A stretch of 64,000 nucleotides of DNA, taken from NCBI GenBank assembly GCA_025667525.1, contig CM046875.1, forward strand, positions 202,778,125 to 202,842,124, read 5' to 3'. Of the stretch, positions 63,951 through 64,000 are shown in pieces. Under the pieces are notes generated by a model. It was not told where the DNA came from. It saw only the letters and a list, made by a program, of their open reading frames with translations, and did not search any database. Each line of letters opens with the position of its first letter. The first letter of the stretch is position 1. The position numbers were made by a program, and so were the translations under genes. Source of the stretch: Glebionis coronaria (Eukaryota; Streptophyta; Magnoliopsida; Asterales; Asteraceae).

Positions 63951-64000
63951 TTTTCACCTACACTTTATGGCCTGAGGGCATTTGAAGAAATAGCCCAAAA

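Overview
This window is eukaryotic, intron-bearing, AT-rich plant DNA. It is made almost entirely of transposable elements nested inside one another. I see no intact host gene. A Ty1/copia element whose Gag, Pol and downstream third ORF resemble copia families I know from Asteraceae (Tanacetum/Chrysanthemum/Artemisia-like daisies), plus Athila, Tekay, Reina-like, Cassandra and Helitron elements, points to a eudicot, probably Asteraceae. The family assignment is inference.

Left nest (about 1-36,156). A degraded Athila-type element (D; 5' untranslated part at 2,337-2,774 and 32,990-33,286, LTR at 33,287-36,156) was hit by a Ty1/copia element (A; 2,780-32,984, 502-bp LTRs, target duplication TTTAT). 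A carries gag-pol (3,365-9,362) and a large extra ORF (29,404-32,398). Between them A was hit by a minus-strand LTR element without pol (B; 10,527-29,370, duplication TTTTC). The interior of B was hit by a Helitron (17,714-24,156, minus strand) that carries intron-containing pieces of a laccase gene and a KH-domain RNA-binding protein gene. A 271-bp hAT-like MITE (18,062-18,332, 8-bp duplication) sits in the Helitron. The left LTR of B also holds a TIR element between two TA microsatellites (about 12.54-14.23 kb).

Right nest (36,157-63,282). A Reina-like chromovirus remnant (F; 36,228-38,747 continuing at 62,035-63,282) is split by a Tekay-like chromovirus (E; 38,748-62,034, duplication GTGTA). 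E is split inside its 5' LTR by a very young non-autonomous Athila-like element (C; 40,561-52,895, duplication GTGCT, 3.06-kb LTRs about 0.5% different by eye) that keeps gag-protease but no reverse transcriptase. The 3' LTR of E holds a complete 615-bp Cassandra TRIM (59,878-60,492, duplication GTTTT) with 5S rRNA-like sequence in its LTRs. The right edge (63,283-64,000) has a LINE zinc-finger fragment and two short tandem repeats.

The most unusual signal is in copia element A. A core heptamer GCTGACA (with variants ACTGACA, ATTGACA, GTTGACA) recurs about 37 times in clusters, and neighbouring copies are mostly exactly 21 nt apart. Clusters lie in both LTRs, in gag (partly inverted), twice in the gag/pol frame, in non-coding DNA after pol, and twice in the third ORF. 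The spacers between cores have diverged while the core and the 21-nt step are kept. I know of no described function for it.
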